Positions 15,596 to 24,232 of a stretch of DNA of 64,000 bases are shown in pieces. Within the stretch, counting starts at the first letter, position 1; each line of letters opens with the position of its first letter. The notes under the pieces are model-generated. The model ran no database searches, had not been told where the DNA came from, and was given only the letters and a program-made list of their open reading frames with translations. Made by a program: the position numbers and the translations under genes. Origin of the DNA: Methanogranum sp963676045 (lineage in GTDB: Archaea > Thermoplasmatota > Thermoplasmata > Methanomassiliicoccales > Methanomethylophilaceae); the NCBI GenBank assembly GCA_963676045.1, contig OY780938.1, positions 930,001-994,000 on the forward strand. Reading direction: 5' to 3'.

Positions 15596-16780
15596 ATGAA
15601 CATCCACGGTCTCAGCCGTGATTCGAAGATGCCATCGACATTTTACAATGATATCAAAACAGCTTTGATGAAAGAGGTGTCGACACCTTATGAGAAATAC
15701 CTCATGCTCACCATGGGGATATTGTTCGTTATAAGCGGAATCTATGAACTTTCCCTATATCCAAACGGCATAGAGAACAAGAATTCCATCGAAGGGCTGT
15801 TCATACTCCTGATATCGTTCAGAATATTATCAGGCGATACTGTGATAGGCAACTTCAATAGTTCGCCTCAACTTGCGATACTGGGCTCCGTTGGTATCGC
15901 GATCAGCGTCCTCGGTCTACTGATACCCACCATAATGACGGGCGTCATAGGCACCGTATCCGCGATTATACTGGGCGTCTATGCTATTGCATGCATCATC
16001 GGCCCCATAATCAACACGAACGACGAATCATCGAAATTCAGAACCTTATGCTTCATTTTCGGCGTATTGCTATTATTACTGACCATCAACAACCTTGGGA
16101 TCGACATATTCCGCGACTATGACATCGCAGGTATGACCCTGATTGTCATGGGTGTACTGATCATCATGATGGCGGTATTCAGAACAAGGTTCGTGGACCA
16201 TAGAAAGGATGAATTCCCGATAATCTCCTTGACGATATTGATAACGGGACTTTCCCTGTTCTGTTGCATAATCGCCGCTGTCCTGTCCGGTGGGGACCAG
16301 AGCATATTCTCTTTGAACGGGTCGATGGCGATATTCACGATAGCCATCGGCGTAAAGATCCTGTCTGTTGGAAACACTCCCTTTGGGAACATACGCAGGT
16401 CGAGACTTGCTATCGCAATAGGCGTATTCTGCATATCCGTAACCATACTTGCGATAGTCATGCCTTATGGCGACCTTAAATCACTTTTGAGCATCACACT
16501 TGGAAGCATAAACATGCTTGGAGGGCTCTATCTGGTCAATATGCTTCTGAGAAAAAAAGGACTGCCCTCGATGATGCCTGTGAGATTCACGATAGCGTCA
16601 CTCTCTATGATACTGTTCGGATTCAACAGACTGCTACCGGGGATATTCGCCGGTGAATTCCTCTTGTTCACCTTGATACTGTTCGCATTCACAATGACCT
16701 CGATAGGTGCCACGATATTCTCGATAACCATGTCGAACAGGAAAAAATCTGAAAAGAATGAAAAAGACACGTCGACATGA
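15596..16780 (+). CDS. Multi-pass membrane protein, unknown
   Basis: 394 residues with about 11-12 hydrophobic segments arranged in pairs, beginning near residue 36. There is a short soluble N-terminus and a basic Lys-rich tail after residue 378. The segments look like repeated four-helix units resembling the HdeD or DUF308 type of small-helix repeats, but I cannot confirm this. TATA-like sequence lies about 25 bases before ATG 15596. No gene partner is evident; it converges on the glcD-like gene. Confidence 0.75.
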   Translation: MNIHGLSRDSKMPSTFYNDIKTALMKEVSTPYEKYLMLTMGILFVISGIYELSLYPNGIENKNSIEGLFILLISFRILSGDTVIGNFNSSPQLAILGSVGIAISVLGLLIPTIMTGVIGTVSAIILGVYAIACIIGPIINTNDESSKFRTLCFIFGVLLLLLTINNLGIDIFRDYDIAGMTLIVMGVLIIMMAVFRTRFVDHRKDEFPIISLTILITGLSLFCCIIAAVLSGGDQSIFSLNGSMAIFTIAIGVKILSVGNTPFGNIRRSRLAIAIGVFCISVTILAIVMPYGDLKSLLSITLGSINMLGGLYLVNMLLRKKGLPSMMPVRFTIASLSMILFGFNRLLPGIFAGEFLLFTLILFAFTMTSIGATIFSITMSNRKKSEKNEKDTST

Positions 16781-16819
16781 CGTCGGATCATTATTGAAAA
16801 ATAGAAAGGATGGGACTTT

Positions 16820-18253
16820 TCAGTCCACACCCTTGCAAGGATACCGCAGATGGGTGAGGATCGACCCCTCCCACTGCTCTAACTTGCCTGGATTGAGTAT
16901 GTTCTTCGGGTCCATTGCCTTCTTGATCGCGATTATGCTCGATAGCTCCGATGCTCTCTCCTTCATGAAGTTGGGGGCCTTCGATATGCCGACCCCGTGC
17001 TCACCTGTAACGGTGCCGCCGAGTTCGATGCATACGTCGAATATCTCGTCCACTGCCTTTATCCCTCTCTCCCACTCATCTTTGTTGGTGGGGTCTATGA
17101 GCATCTTCGTGTGAAGATTGCCATCCGAGGCGTGTCCGTAAGTTGCTATGGTCACCTTGTACTTGTCGGCTATCTCCTTGAAGGCCTTGACAGCCTCTGG
17201 CACCTTTGATACTGGGACACCCATGTCATCTGCCAATGATACAGATGCACAATCGGGTTTCAGTGCCGAAAGCGATGTCATGACCGACTTCCTTGCATCG
17301 GTCCACTTCGCTATCTGCTTCTCGTCGAATGATGGTGTGATGGAGGTCGCACCGGTGGCCTTGGCAACCTCTTCTACGATCTTCAGGTCCCTGTGTATTA
17401 TCTCATCGGTCTCGCCATCGACCTCGACTATGACTATTGAATTGACATCTGGAAGCGGGTTTCCGCGAGCCTTGTTCACCGCTTGTATGCTCACCCTGTC
17501 CAATAACTCACATGATGCGGGTATCAATGGCTTCGCGATCAATGATGCGATGCATGTTCCAGCATCCATTACCGTATTGAATCCGCAAAGACATGATGCT
17601 GATTTCTTCGGCTTTGTAGTAAGCTTGAATGTTATCTCGGTTATTATCCCGAGCGTACCCTCGGAACCGCACATCAAACGTGCCAACTGATAACCTGATG
17701 AATCCTTTATCGTCCTTGTTCCGCTGCGTACTATCTCCCCGTCGGACTTTACGAATGTCAGACCTAGGACGAAATCCCTTGTGGCGCCATACTTGACCGC
17801 CCTCATTCCGGATGCGTTGGTGGCCACCATTCCCCCTACCTGACATGCCTCTGCCGAGCCAGGAGATGGCGGGAAGAAGAAACCGTGTTTGGATAATTCA
17901 GCGTTGAGGTCGTTGTATATGCAACCAGCCTCGACATCGACCCAGAGGTCTGCAACGCTGACCTTCTTGATCTTGTTCATCTTCTGCATGGCCATCACCA
18001 TGCCGCCCTTTATGGGCACTGCGGACCCACAAAGACCAGTACCGGAACCCCTCGGAACCACTGGGATGCTCTCCCTGTATGCGATCTTCATGATCTCTGA
18101 CACCTGCTCCGTGGACCTGGGCTGAACTACGATCTCTGGAGTGTTATGGAATATTGACGCGTCGAATCCGTAAGTATAGAGATCGGCCACCTTTGTAGAA
18201 TAACCGTCCTTGCCTACAACCTTCTCGATTTCGTCTATGATTCTCTGTTCCAT
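16820..18253 (-). CDS. FAD-binding oxidoreductase, GlcD/D-lactate dehydrogenase type
   Basis: 477 residues from ATG 18253. An N-terminal PCMH-type FAD domain shows PRGSGTGLCGSAVP and the GGMVATNASGMRAVKYGATRD flavin-contact segment; the C-terminal FAD-oxidase domain carries the metal-site HASDGNLH and TGEHGVG. These enzymes oxidise 2-hydroxy acids such as glycolate or D-lactate. No GlcE or GlcF (iron-sulfur) partner is adjacent, so the electron acceptor is unclear. A longer frame starts at 18280, but the TATA box at 18285-18294 supports 18253. Confidence 0.9.
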   Translation of the reverse strand: MEQRIIDEIEKVVGKDGYSTKVADLYTYGFDASIFHNTPEIVVQPRSTEQVSEIMKIAYRESIPVVPRGSGTGLCGSAVPIKGGMVMAMQKMNKIKKVSVADLWVDVEAGCIYNDLNAELSKHGFFFPPSPGSAEACQVGGMVATNASGMRAVKYGATRDFVLGLTFVKSDGEIVRSGTRTIKDSSGYQLARLMCGSEGTLGIITEITFKLTTKPKKSASCLCGFNTVMDAGTCIASLIAKPLIPASCELLDRVSIQAVNKARGNPLPDVNSIVIVEVDGETDEIIHRDLKIVEEVAKATGATSITPSFDEKQIAKWTDARKSVMTSLSALKPDCASVSLADDMGVPVSKVPEAVKAFKEIADKYKVTIATYGHASDGNLHTKMLIDPTNKDEWERGIKAVDEIFDVCIELGGTVTGEHGVGISKAPNFMKERASELSSIIAIKKAMDPKNILNPGKLEQWEGSILTHLRYPCKGVD

Positions 18254-18340
18254 CTGAACACCAAAGAACCTCAATATCATTTTAGATTATAAAACAAACA
18301 GATAATAGTAAAATAGTAGCACCAATTTTAGAGTAGCCTT

Positions 18341-18349
18341 TTTAAATAT
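18341..18349 (+). promoter_or_regulatory. TATA box of adk
   Basis: TTTAAATAT, 19-27 bases before the adk ATG; predicts a leaderless message. Confidence 0.55.
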
Positions 18350-18367
18350 TGAGGGTTTTGCCATTGC

Positions 18368-19000
18368 ATGAAATCGAAGATCGTCCTTCTCGGCCCCCCA
18401 GGATCGGGAAAGGGTACACAAGGTGAGAAACTCAGCGAGGAATTCGGTTATGTCAGACTGTCGACCGGAGATATGCTGCGCGAGGCTGTTAGGAACGGTA
18501 CTGAATTGGGAAAGCTCGCCAAAGGCTACATGAACAGCGGCGCGTTGGTACCCAACGACCTGATCATCAACCTTATGAAGGAGAAGATAGACTCCTTGAA
18601 ACCTGGAACAGGCGTGATATTCGACGGATTCCCAAGAACTGTCCAGCAAGCTGATGCATTAGGCGAGCAGATAGACATAGACCTCGCGCTCAATCTTGAT
18701 GTGGAAGATGAGGAATTGATCAACAGGCTAACCAAGAGGCGTAGCTGTCCTCAGTGTAATTCCGTGTATCATTTGATATACAATGCACCTAGGAAAGACG
18801 GGTCCTGCGATAAATGCGGGTCCGACCTCTATCAAAGAGATGATGACAAGGAACAGACCGTCAGGAACAGACTCAGGGTCTACCGTGAGAACACAATGCC
18901 CTTGATAGATTATTATCAGAACGAAGGCACTCTTGTCACGATCCAAGGAATCGGAGATATCTCCGAGATTTTCAATAAGGTCAAGAAGGCCATCCAGTGA
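18368..19000 (+). CDS. adk: Adenylate kinase, bacterial-type with zinc LID
   Basis: 210 residues. It interconverts ATP + AMP and 2 ADP. The P-loop GPPGSGKG is at residues 9-16, the AMP-binding DGFPRT at 86-91, and the LID carries four zinc cysteines at 127, 130, 147 and 150. This is the long bacterial-type enzyme rather than the short trimeric archaeal AdkA, and it lies some 22 kb from secY, where many archaea keep an adenylate kinase gene. It has its own TATA box and terminator. Confidence 0.96.
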   Translation: MKSKIVLLGPPGSGKGTQGEKLSEEFGYVRLSTGDMLREAVRNGTELGKLAKGYMNSGALVPNDLIINLMKEKIDSLKPGTGVIFDGFPRTVQQADALGEQIDIDLALNLDVEDEELINRLTKRRSCPQCNSVYHLIYNAPRKDGSCDKCGSDLYQRDDDKEQTVRNRLRVYRENTMPLIDYYQNEGTLVTIQGIGDISEIFNKVKKAIQ

Positions 19001-19006
19001 TCATTT

Positions 19007-19034
19007 GACGGGCTTATGCCCGTCTATCTTTTTT
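19007..19034 (+). terminator. Terminator of adk
   Basis: GACGGGC-TTAT-GCCCGTC stem six bases after the stop, followed by TATCTTTTTT. Classic stem plus T run. Confidence 0.8.
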
Positions 19035-19044
19035 ACAAAAACAT

Positions 19045-19050
19045 TATAAA
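19045..19050 (+). promoter_or_regulatory. TATA box of tRNA-Gln
   Basis: TATAAA 26-31 bases before the tRNA 5' end. Confidence 0.65.
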
Positions 19051-19075
19051 GTATTTCGCGATAAGCGGAATCGAT

Positions 19076-19151
19076 AGCCTCGTAGTGTAGTGGTCAATCA
19101 TGCGGGATTCTGGATCCTGCGACCGCAGTTCGAATCTGCGCGAGGCTACCA
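19076..19151 (+). tRNA. tRNA-Gln(CTG)
   Basis: Acceptor arms AGCCTCG and CGAGGCT pair fully; the anticodon stem CGGGA/TCCTG holds loop TTCTGGA with anticodon CTG, reading CAG (Gln). T arm CGCAG-TTCGAAT-CTGCG is intact. No intron. Discriminator A at 19148 and an encoded CCA at 19149-19151. It lies in its own transcription unit behind the adk terminator. Confidence 0.93.
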
Positions 19152-19325
19152 TTTCTATCATCCTATCATTGAAATTTTGTTTGCTATAAATTCATCAATT
19201 CTATTAAATTGTATTGATATCAAATCATTGAATGATAATGACCCAGTAATATTAAATCGTTGATTGTCCTAAGATCGTTTATTCTTATTGTATAAGCTGA
19301 TTTCATCACTAATAATTTGGTGAAC

Positions 19326-21995
19326 TTACAATAATTCTCCATATCTTTTAACAAACAATCTCTTTACGATCGTTACCAACACCATATATGAAAGTATCAT
19401 AATTATCAAACAGGGATAGAATTCCCATGGAAGTGGCTTCATACTAAGCACAGTCCCGAGAGGTGTGTACGGAAGAGATATACCCAAGATTATGGCGCAA
19501 AGAGTGGCGGTGATAACGACCCCTGATGCTCTGCTCTGTATGAATGGGATCTTTGGTGTCCTTATCATATGTATCACGAAGGTCTGTGTGCATAACGATT
19601 CGACGAACCATCCTGTAGCAAATGTCAAAGCGAATGCCGTGGCATAGATGCCATTTGGATCGAATGGCCCATAAAGCATAGGGCATATGACGAAGAACAT
19701 GAGTCCATACGTCGTTAGATCGAATATTGAACTAGTGGGGCCTATCCAAACCATGAATTTACTTATGGAGGGGGCATTCCATTTTCTAGGAACGCGGATA
19801 TAGTCCTCATCAACATTGTCCCAAGGAATTGCTATGCATGAAGTATCATAAATCAGATTTAGAGTGAGTATCTGGATAGGAAGCATCGGAAGGAATGGCA
19901 GGAACGCACAGGCCACAAGGACCGAGAACATATTTCCAAAATTGGAACTAGCGGTCATCTTGATGTATTTTATCGTGTTAGCGTAGACCTTCCTACCTTC
20001 GATGACACCGTCCTTAAGTATCATAAGGTCCTTTTCCAGAAGAATTATGTTGGCCGATTCCTTAGCTATATCAACTGCTGTATCGACAGATATACCTACA
20101 TCTGCAGCTTTCATGGCTGATGCATCGTTGATACCGTCGCCCATGAATCCAACAGTATGTCCATTGTTCCTGAGAGCGATCACGATGCGCGATTTCTGAT
20201 CAGGAGAAAGCTTTGCGAACACGGAGTGCTTTTCCACGATATCGCTGAGTTCATCATCATCCATCCCTTCTATATCGGACCCGAGGACCACGCTGCTGCC
20301 AGTTATTCCGACCTGACGACATACGCACATAGTAACTGAATCATTGTCACCTGTCAGGACCTTTACAGATACCCCATATTCATTCAATGCGGCGATCGCT
20401 TCCTGTGCACTTTCTTTTGGAGGGTCCAGAAATGCAACATATCCTATCAATGTCATCCCGATCTCATCGTTCACTGAGAAAACACCTGCAGACGGAGGAT
20501 TATTTTTATGCGCAACACCGAGAACGCGCATTCCATCAGAATTGTATTTCCTCACTGTGCTGAGGATCTCATTCTTTAATTCCGGCGTTAATGGTTCCAA
20601 TTTACCTTTGTATTCTGCATTATCACAGACTGACAACATCTCCTCTATTGCACCTTTTGTGATCAATTGTGTTTTTCCAGCTTCATTCTCTACGACAACG
20701 GTCATCCTTCTGCGGTTAAAATCGAATGGAATCTCATCGACCTTTTTGTAATTCACATATTGTTGGTATATGCCTGTCTTCTCAGCATGCTCTATTATTG
20801 CAAGGTCCATGAGATTCTTCATACCGGTTTGATAATAACTGTTAAGGAATGCGTGCCTGAGTACCCTGATATCCTCATCCCCGTGGATATTCAAATGATA
20901 TTGAAGAATGACCTTATCTTGAGTTATTGTTCCTGTTTTATCAGTACAAAGTACATCCATGGCACCAAAATTCTGTATGGAATTGAGGTCTTTCACAATG
21001 ACCTGTTTCTTCGACATGGACATTGCACCTTTGGCAAGATTGGCCGAGACGATCATAGGAAGCATCTCAGGCGTCAATCCCACTGCTATTGAAAGGGCGA
21101 ACATCAATGCATTTATTGTATCTGGATTTCCATCAAGCCATCCCTTCATCCATATGATGAAGAATACCACTGGTACCATCACGGCCATGAATCTTATTAA
21201 GATCCACGAGACAGAACCTATTCCCTTTTCAAAACTGGTGGGAGCTTTCTTCGCTTTTACTTTTTGAGCGATATTGCCAAATATCGTGTTGTCCCCGACA
21301 GATATCACAATCGCTAATGCCGAGCCGGAGACTACCGTTGTTCCCATGAATGCCAAGTTGTTGTAATCCAACGGATTCTTGGAATCTATGTCTGGAATCT
21401 TTGAGAATTTCTCGACTGGTTCGCTTTCGCCTGTGAGAGAGGACTGACTAACGAAAAAGTCCTTTACTTTTATTATCCTCACATCTGCTGGAATTATGTC
21501 GCCCGCTGCAATCCTGATGACATCACCTACAACGAGCTCGTCCATCGGAATCTCGATCTTTCCATTGGGTCTTCTAAAAACAGTGATGACCGTTTCCACC
21601 ATTTCGGTGAGTTTTTCAATGGCTTTTCCGCTTCTTGCTTCCTGTACAAACCTTAGAAGACCACTGATCGACACCATTATGGTGATCACAATCGCAGTTG
21701 TGTAACTACTGGACGTTATCAACGAAACTATTGCCAATATGGCAAGTACCACAGTAAAAGGATTCACGAATGATCTAAAAATACGATTCCATATCGATAT
21801 TTTCTTAGATTTTGTTATTACATTTCTTCCAAACTTTTCACGCATCTCGTCTACAGAATTTTCATCATAACCTTCTTCTGTGTTATTGTATTCCGTGAGT
21901 ACAGGACTGACGTCTTTCTTGGCCGAGTCTAAAAGTCTGCGTTTCGCCTCAATCGTTGCTGCGTTCTTTGTATCAGATATTTTTTTCCTGATCAA
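19326..21995 (-). CDS. mgtA: Magnesium-translocating P-type ATPase
   Basis: About 890 residues, type IIIB P-type ATPase that imports Mg2+ with ATP. Visible motifs, counted from the longer start at 22016: LTGES (actuator, about 194-198), DKTGT with phosphorylated Asp near 359, and MGDGINDASA in the nucleotide hinge; ten membrane segments fit. Start choice: the frame opens at TTG 22016 with a poor ribosome site, whereas TTG 21995 has GGGAGG eight bases ahead, so I favour 21995. Either way the start is TTG. A TATA element near 22040-22052 is present. No regulatory RNA was recognised upstream. Confidence 0.94.
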   Translation of the reverse strand: MIRKKISDTKNAATIEAKRRLLDSAKKDVSPVLTEYNNTEEGYDENSVDEMREKFGRNVITKSKKISIWNRIFRSFVNPFTVVLAILAIVSLITSSSYTTAIVITIMVSISGLLRFVQEARSGKAIEKLTEMVETVITVFRRPNGKIEIPMDELVVGDVIRIAAGDIIPADVRIIKVKDFFVSQSSLTGESEPVEKFSKIPDIDSKNPLDYNNLAFMGTTVVSGSALAIVISVGDNTIFGNIAQKVKAKKAPTSFEKGIGSVSWILIRFMAVMVPVVFFIIWMKGWLDGNPDTINALMFALSIAVGLTPEMLPMIVSANLAKGAMSMSKKQVIVKDLNSIQNFGAMDVLCTDKTGTITQDKVILQYHLNIHGDEDIRVLRHAFLNSYYQTGMKNLMDLAIIEHAEKTGIYQQYVNYKKVDEIPFDFNRRRMTVVVENEAGKTQLITKGAIEEMLSVCDNAEYKGKLEPLTPELKNEILSTVRKYNSDGMRVLGVAHKNNPPSAGVFSVNDEIGMTLIGYVAFLDPPKESAQEAIAALNEYGVSVKVLTGDNDSVTMCVCRQVGITGSSVVLGSDIEGMDDDELSDIVEKHSVFAKLSPDQKSRIVIALRNNGHTVGFMGDGINDASAMKAADVGISVDTAVDIAKESANIILLEKDLMILKDGVIEGRKVYANTIKYIKMTASSNFGNMFSVLVACAFLPFLPMLPIQILTLNLIYDTSCIAIPWDNVDEDYIRVPRKWNAPSISKFMVWIGPTSSIFDLTTYGLMFFVICPMLYGPFDPNGIYATAFALTFATGWFVESLCTQTFVIHMIRTPKIPFIQSRASGVVITATLCAIILGISLPYTPLGTVLSMKPLPWEFYPCLIIMILSYMVLVTIVKRLFVKRYGELL

Positions 21996-22016
21996 CGCCA
22001 CAACCTCCCTAGACAA

Positions 22017-22401
22017 ACCACCTATTAGGGCATATTAAATATGATATATATGTACTTCTGAATGAACAACATTTTTTAAAATTTTGATTAAAAATAAATA
22101 ACGATAATCTCTCGTGCGACCTTTTATTTATAATACAACTTATTTATTTTTAAATAATCTCAAGATTTAAAAATCTTATAGAATGGACCAGCTCCATACG
22201 TATTGAAAGAATAACAAATGTATGACATTGATATCCGTATTTCAAAATCTTGAACAAATTTTCGACCTTTGTATCAACTTGGAATCGAAACATATGGCAA
22301 TGATGTCAATTTATTTTATCATAATTTTTCAAGCTAGCATATAATTATTTATTAATAGTGATGCACCGAAAGATTAATCAAAATAATGTCCATCTCCGCT
22401 C
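22017..22401. other. AT-rich divergent intergenic region mgtA-crcB
   Basis: About 385 very AT-rich bases between two ion-transport genes. It holds the mgtA TATA element near its left end, AT-rich TATA candidates before crcB near 22340-22358, a 7-base palindrome AAGATTT-AA-AAATCTT, and a small ATGGA/TCCAT hairpin near 22185. I looked for a fluoride (crcB-motif) or magnesium riboswitch and saw neither. Only tiny open frames (up to 16 codons) occur. Confidence 0.5.
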
Positions 22402-22776
22402 ATGGATTGGGACATGCTTACTGTCATCACCTGTGTTGCAGTCGGTGGTGCGATAGGCGCGGCCATGAGATATCTGGTCGGACATTACGTAGGCACTTCG
22501 ACCTTCCCGTGGGGAACTTTCCTGGTGAACATCATCGGTTGCACCCTACTAGCACTCCTTACATTCTCTGTCAGCGGACAAATGTCCAGCAACATGAAGT
22601 TCTTCGTATTCACAGGGATATTCGGAGGATTCACGACGATGTCCACGTTCACAGTTGAGACTGTATCGCTTTTCTATGACGATGAGATGCTGAAGGCCCT
22701 TGAGAACATACTCCTCAACGGAGGCGGATGCCTCCTAGGCGCATTCATAGGTAGATATCTGGCACTCCTTATATGA
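22402..22776 (+). CDS. crcB: Fluoride exporter CrcB/FluC
   Basis: 124 residues, four membrane segments. CrcB/FluC forms dual-topology dimers that let fluoride out of the cell. Family marks: GGAIGAAMRY at 15-24, TFPWGTFLVNIIG at 34-46 with the pore Asn, and GGFTTMSTF at about 75-83 with the Phe and Thr track. Full family length. ATG 22402 is chosen; the internal ATG at 22414 is possible. The end of the gene faces the PhoU-TrkA_C pair with no gap. Confidence 0.95.
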   Translation: MDWDMLTVITCVAVGGAIGAAMRYLVGHYVGTSTFPWGTFLVNIIGCTLLALLTFSVSGQMSSNMKFFVFTGIFGGFTTMSTFTVETVSLFYDDEMLKALENILLNGGGCLLGAFIGRYLALLI

Positions 22777-23352
22777 TCAGAGGTCCTTGTCCGACCCATC
22801 ACATAGATTCTTGAAGTAGGAAACTCCCTCTTCGGGCCCTTTAGCGATCATTACATCCCCTGCTTTGATGACGGTTCCACGTCCAGGTCCGAATATGTAT
22901 GTCCTCTCGCGTTTGCACGCTATGACGAACATACCGCTTATCGTGCTGAGACTTACCTCGCCGAAGGTCTTCCCCACTAGGATCGAATCATCGGATATCT
23001 TGCCTATGGCTATCGTGGTCTCCGACTCCTTTATGGACATCGCCAGTACCGGGTGCTCCCCCAATCCTCTGATAACGACGTCTGCAATGGATTTCGCCGC
23101 TTCTGCTATGCACATTATCGAAGTCTGCAATCTTATCACCACAGCTACCTTGGCGACCTCTCCGGGATCGCTCTTGCCCAGCTCTATCGCAGCATCCTGG
23201 ATCTTTATGAATAGCTCATCAAGAGTGTCGGAAAGGAATATCACTTCCTCCGCGATCTCCGTATTGTTGTAAAGTAGAGAGGAATATGCGAGATCCACCA
23301 TAAATTCGGATGTATCCTTCAATTCCAATAACATCACCTCGAGTCTGTTCAT
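22777..23352 (-). CDS. PhoU-like/TrkA_C domain regulator (second of a pair)
   Basis: 191 residues. An N-terminal helical PhoU-like domain (about 1-105, with the KDTSEFMVDLAYSSLLYNN segment) is joined to a TrkA_C (RCK-C) ligand-binding domain (about 110-185, ending near IKAGDVMIAKG). Such proteins gate or regulate cation channels and transporters by binding a small ligand. It is a paralogue of the gene just upstream, overlapping it by four bases (ATGA), so the two are co-translated and may form a heteromer. The neighbouring mgtE-like gene is the likely target. Confidence 0.85.
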   Translation of the reverse strand: MNRLEVMLLELKDTSEFMVDLAYSSLLYNNTEIAEEVIFLSDTLDELFIKIQDAAIELGKSDPGEVAKVAVVIRLQTSIMCIAEAAKSIADVVIRGLGEHPVLAMSIKESETTIAIGKISDDSILVGKTFGEVSLSTISGMFVIACKRERTYIFGPGRGTVIKAGDVMIAKGPEEGVSYFKNLCDGSDKDL

Positions 23353-24086
23353 TCGTCATCATCCTCCTCGAGATTCTCTGCCTCTTCGTCCGCTTCCTCC
23401 AATTCCTCATCGGATTCTTCGGGGAACTCCCAAGGCATGAGGCCGTCCGCGAACTTGACGAGACGGAAATAACCGTCCTCGGTACCACGAACTATTATAT
23501 CGTCATTCGCACGTACCTTTGTATCATCCTCTGGGTCGTATATCCAACCCTGACGGCTCTTTATCGCTATTATCTTGCAGCCTGTGCATGCCTCGACTGC
23601 CAATTGACCTATGGTATATCCGACCATTCCAGAATTGGGCTTGACCTTTGTTGCGCGTATCTTCTCATCGGACTCGTAAAGCATCGCCGACACGAAGGGA
23701 CGCTTGTCCAATGGAACATCTAGGAGATCGACTATGTCTGCGGCGGCATCAGATATCCTGTCGGCTGCCGAAGCCACCTGCAAAAGACCAGATAACTGTC
23801 TTGCATCTTCCTTTGTCCTCGATGAGAGCAATACTTTGTAACGTATTACGAACTTGAGATTGTTCATCTCCTCCTCGAGCTCATGAACCTTATCTGCCAT
23901 GCTTTCACTGTTGTACATCAATGAAGCATATGCGAGATCGACAATGACCTCCGAAGTATCCTTCATCTCGGTCAAAAGTTCACGGACCGTCATGTTGACA
24001 TGGTCCAAATTCTTAAAATCCTCGGGCTCACTCAACGTAAGACCCCCACGCACATCCGAAGGGACTACTATTTCCCTCCGGGTCAT
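23349..24086 (-). CDS. PhoU-like/TrkA_C domain regulator with acidic tail (first of a pair)
   Basis: 245 residues. Same architecture as its downstream paralogue: a PhoU-like helical domain (about 30-140, with KDTSEVIVDLAYASLMYN) and a TrkA_C domain (about 145-218). It differs in a 30-residue N-terminal extension and a C-terminal tail of about 25 residues that is almost all Glu and Asp. The tail could bind cations or a basic surface on a transporter. It is divergent from the mgtE-like gene, 146 bases apart. Confidence 0.85.
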   Translation of the reverse strand: MTRREIVVPSDVRGGLTLSEPEDFKNLDHVNMTVRELLTEMKDTSEVIVDLAYASLMYNSESMADKVHELEEEMNNLKFVIRYKVLLSSRTKEDARQLSGLLQVASAADRISDAAADIVDLLDVPLDKRPFVSAMLYESDEKIRATKVKPNSGMVGYTIGQLAVEACTGCKIIAIKSRQGWIYDPEDDTKVRANDDIIVRGTEDGYFRLVKFADGLMPWEFPEESDEELEEADEEAENLEEDDDE

Positions 24087-24221
24087 CTGAGTTGATCGAC
24101 AATTTCGGTCACCTTTTCTGATTTAACATTCAGCGTACAATCCAACGTGTTACTCCTATATTAAAACCTTTACCAGTCTTTAAGTAATATGAAGGGATTT
24201 GGCATTTGATTATAATGTCAT

Positions 24222-24229
24222 GAGGTGAT
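24222..24229 (+). promoter_or_regulatory. Strong ribosome binding site deciding a TTG start
   Basis: GAGGTGAT, a near-full match to the 16S anti-Shine-Dalgarno, four bases or fewer before TTG 24233. No ATG with similar support lies nearby, so the mgtE-like gene is taken to start with TTG. Confidence 0.7.
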
Positions 24230-24232
24230 TTT

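Noticed and set aside
22294..22344. 16-codon hydrophobic frame before crcB as an MgtL-like leader peptide
   Set aside because: It is on the crcB strand, lacks a ribosome site and a clear TATA spacing, and such short frames are expected by chance in AT-rich DNA.
22017..22401. Fluoride or magnesium riboswitch upstream of crcB or mgtA
   Set aside because: The conserved fluoride-aptamer strings and an M-box-like core are not present on either strand; the stretch is simply AT-rich with TATA elements and short palindromes.
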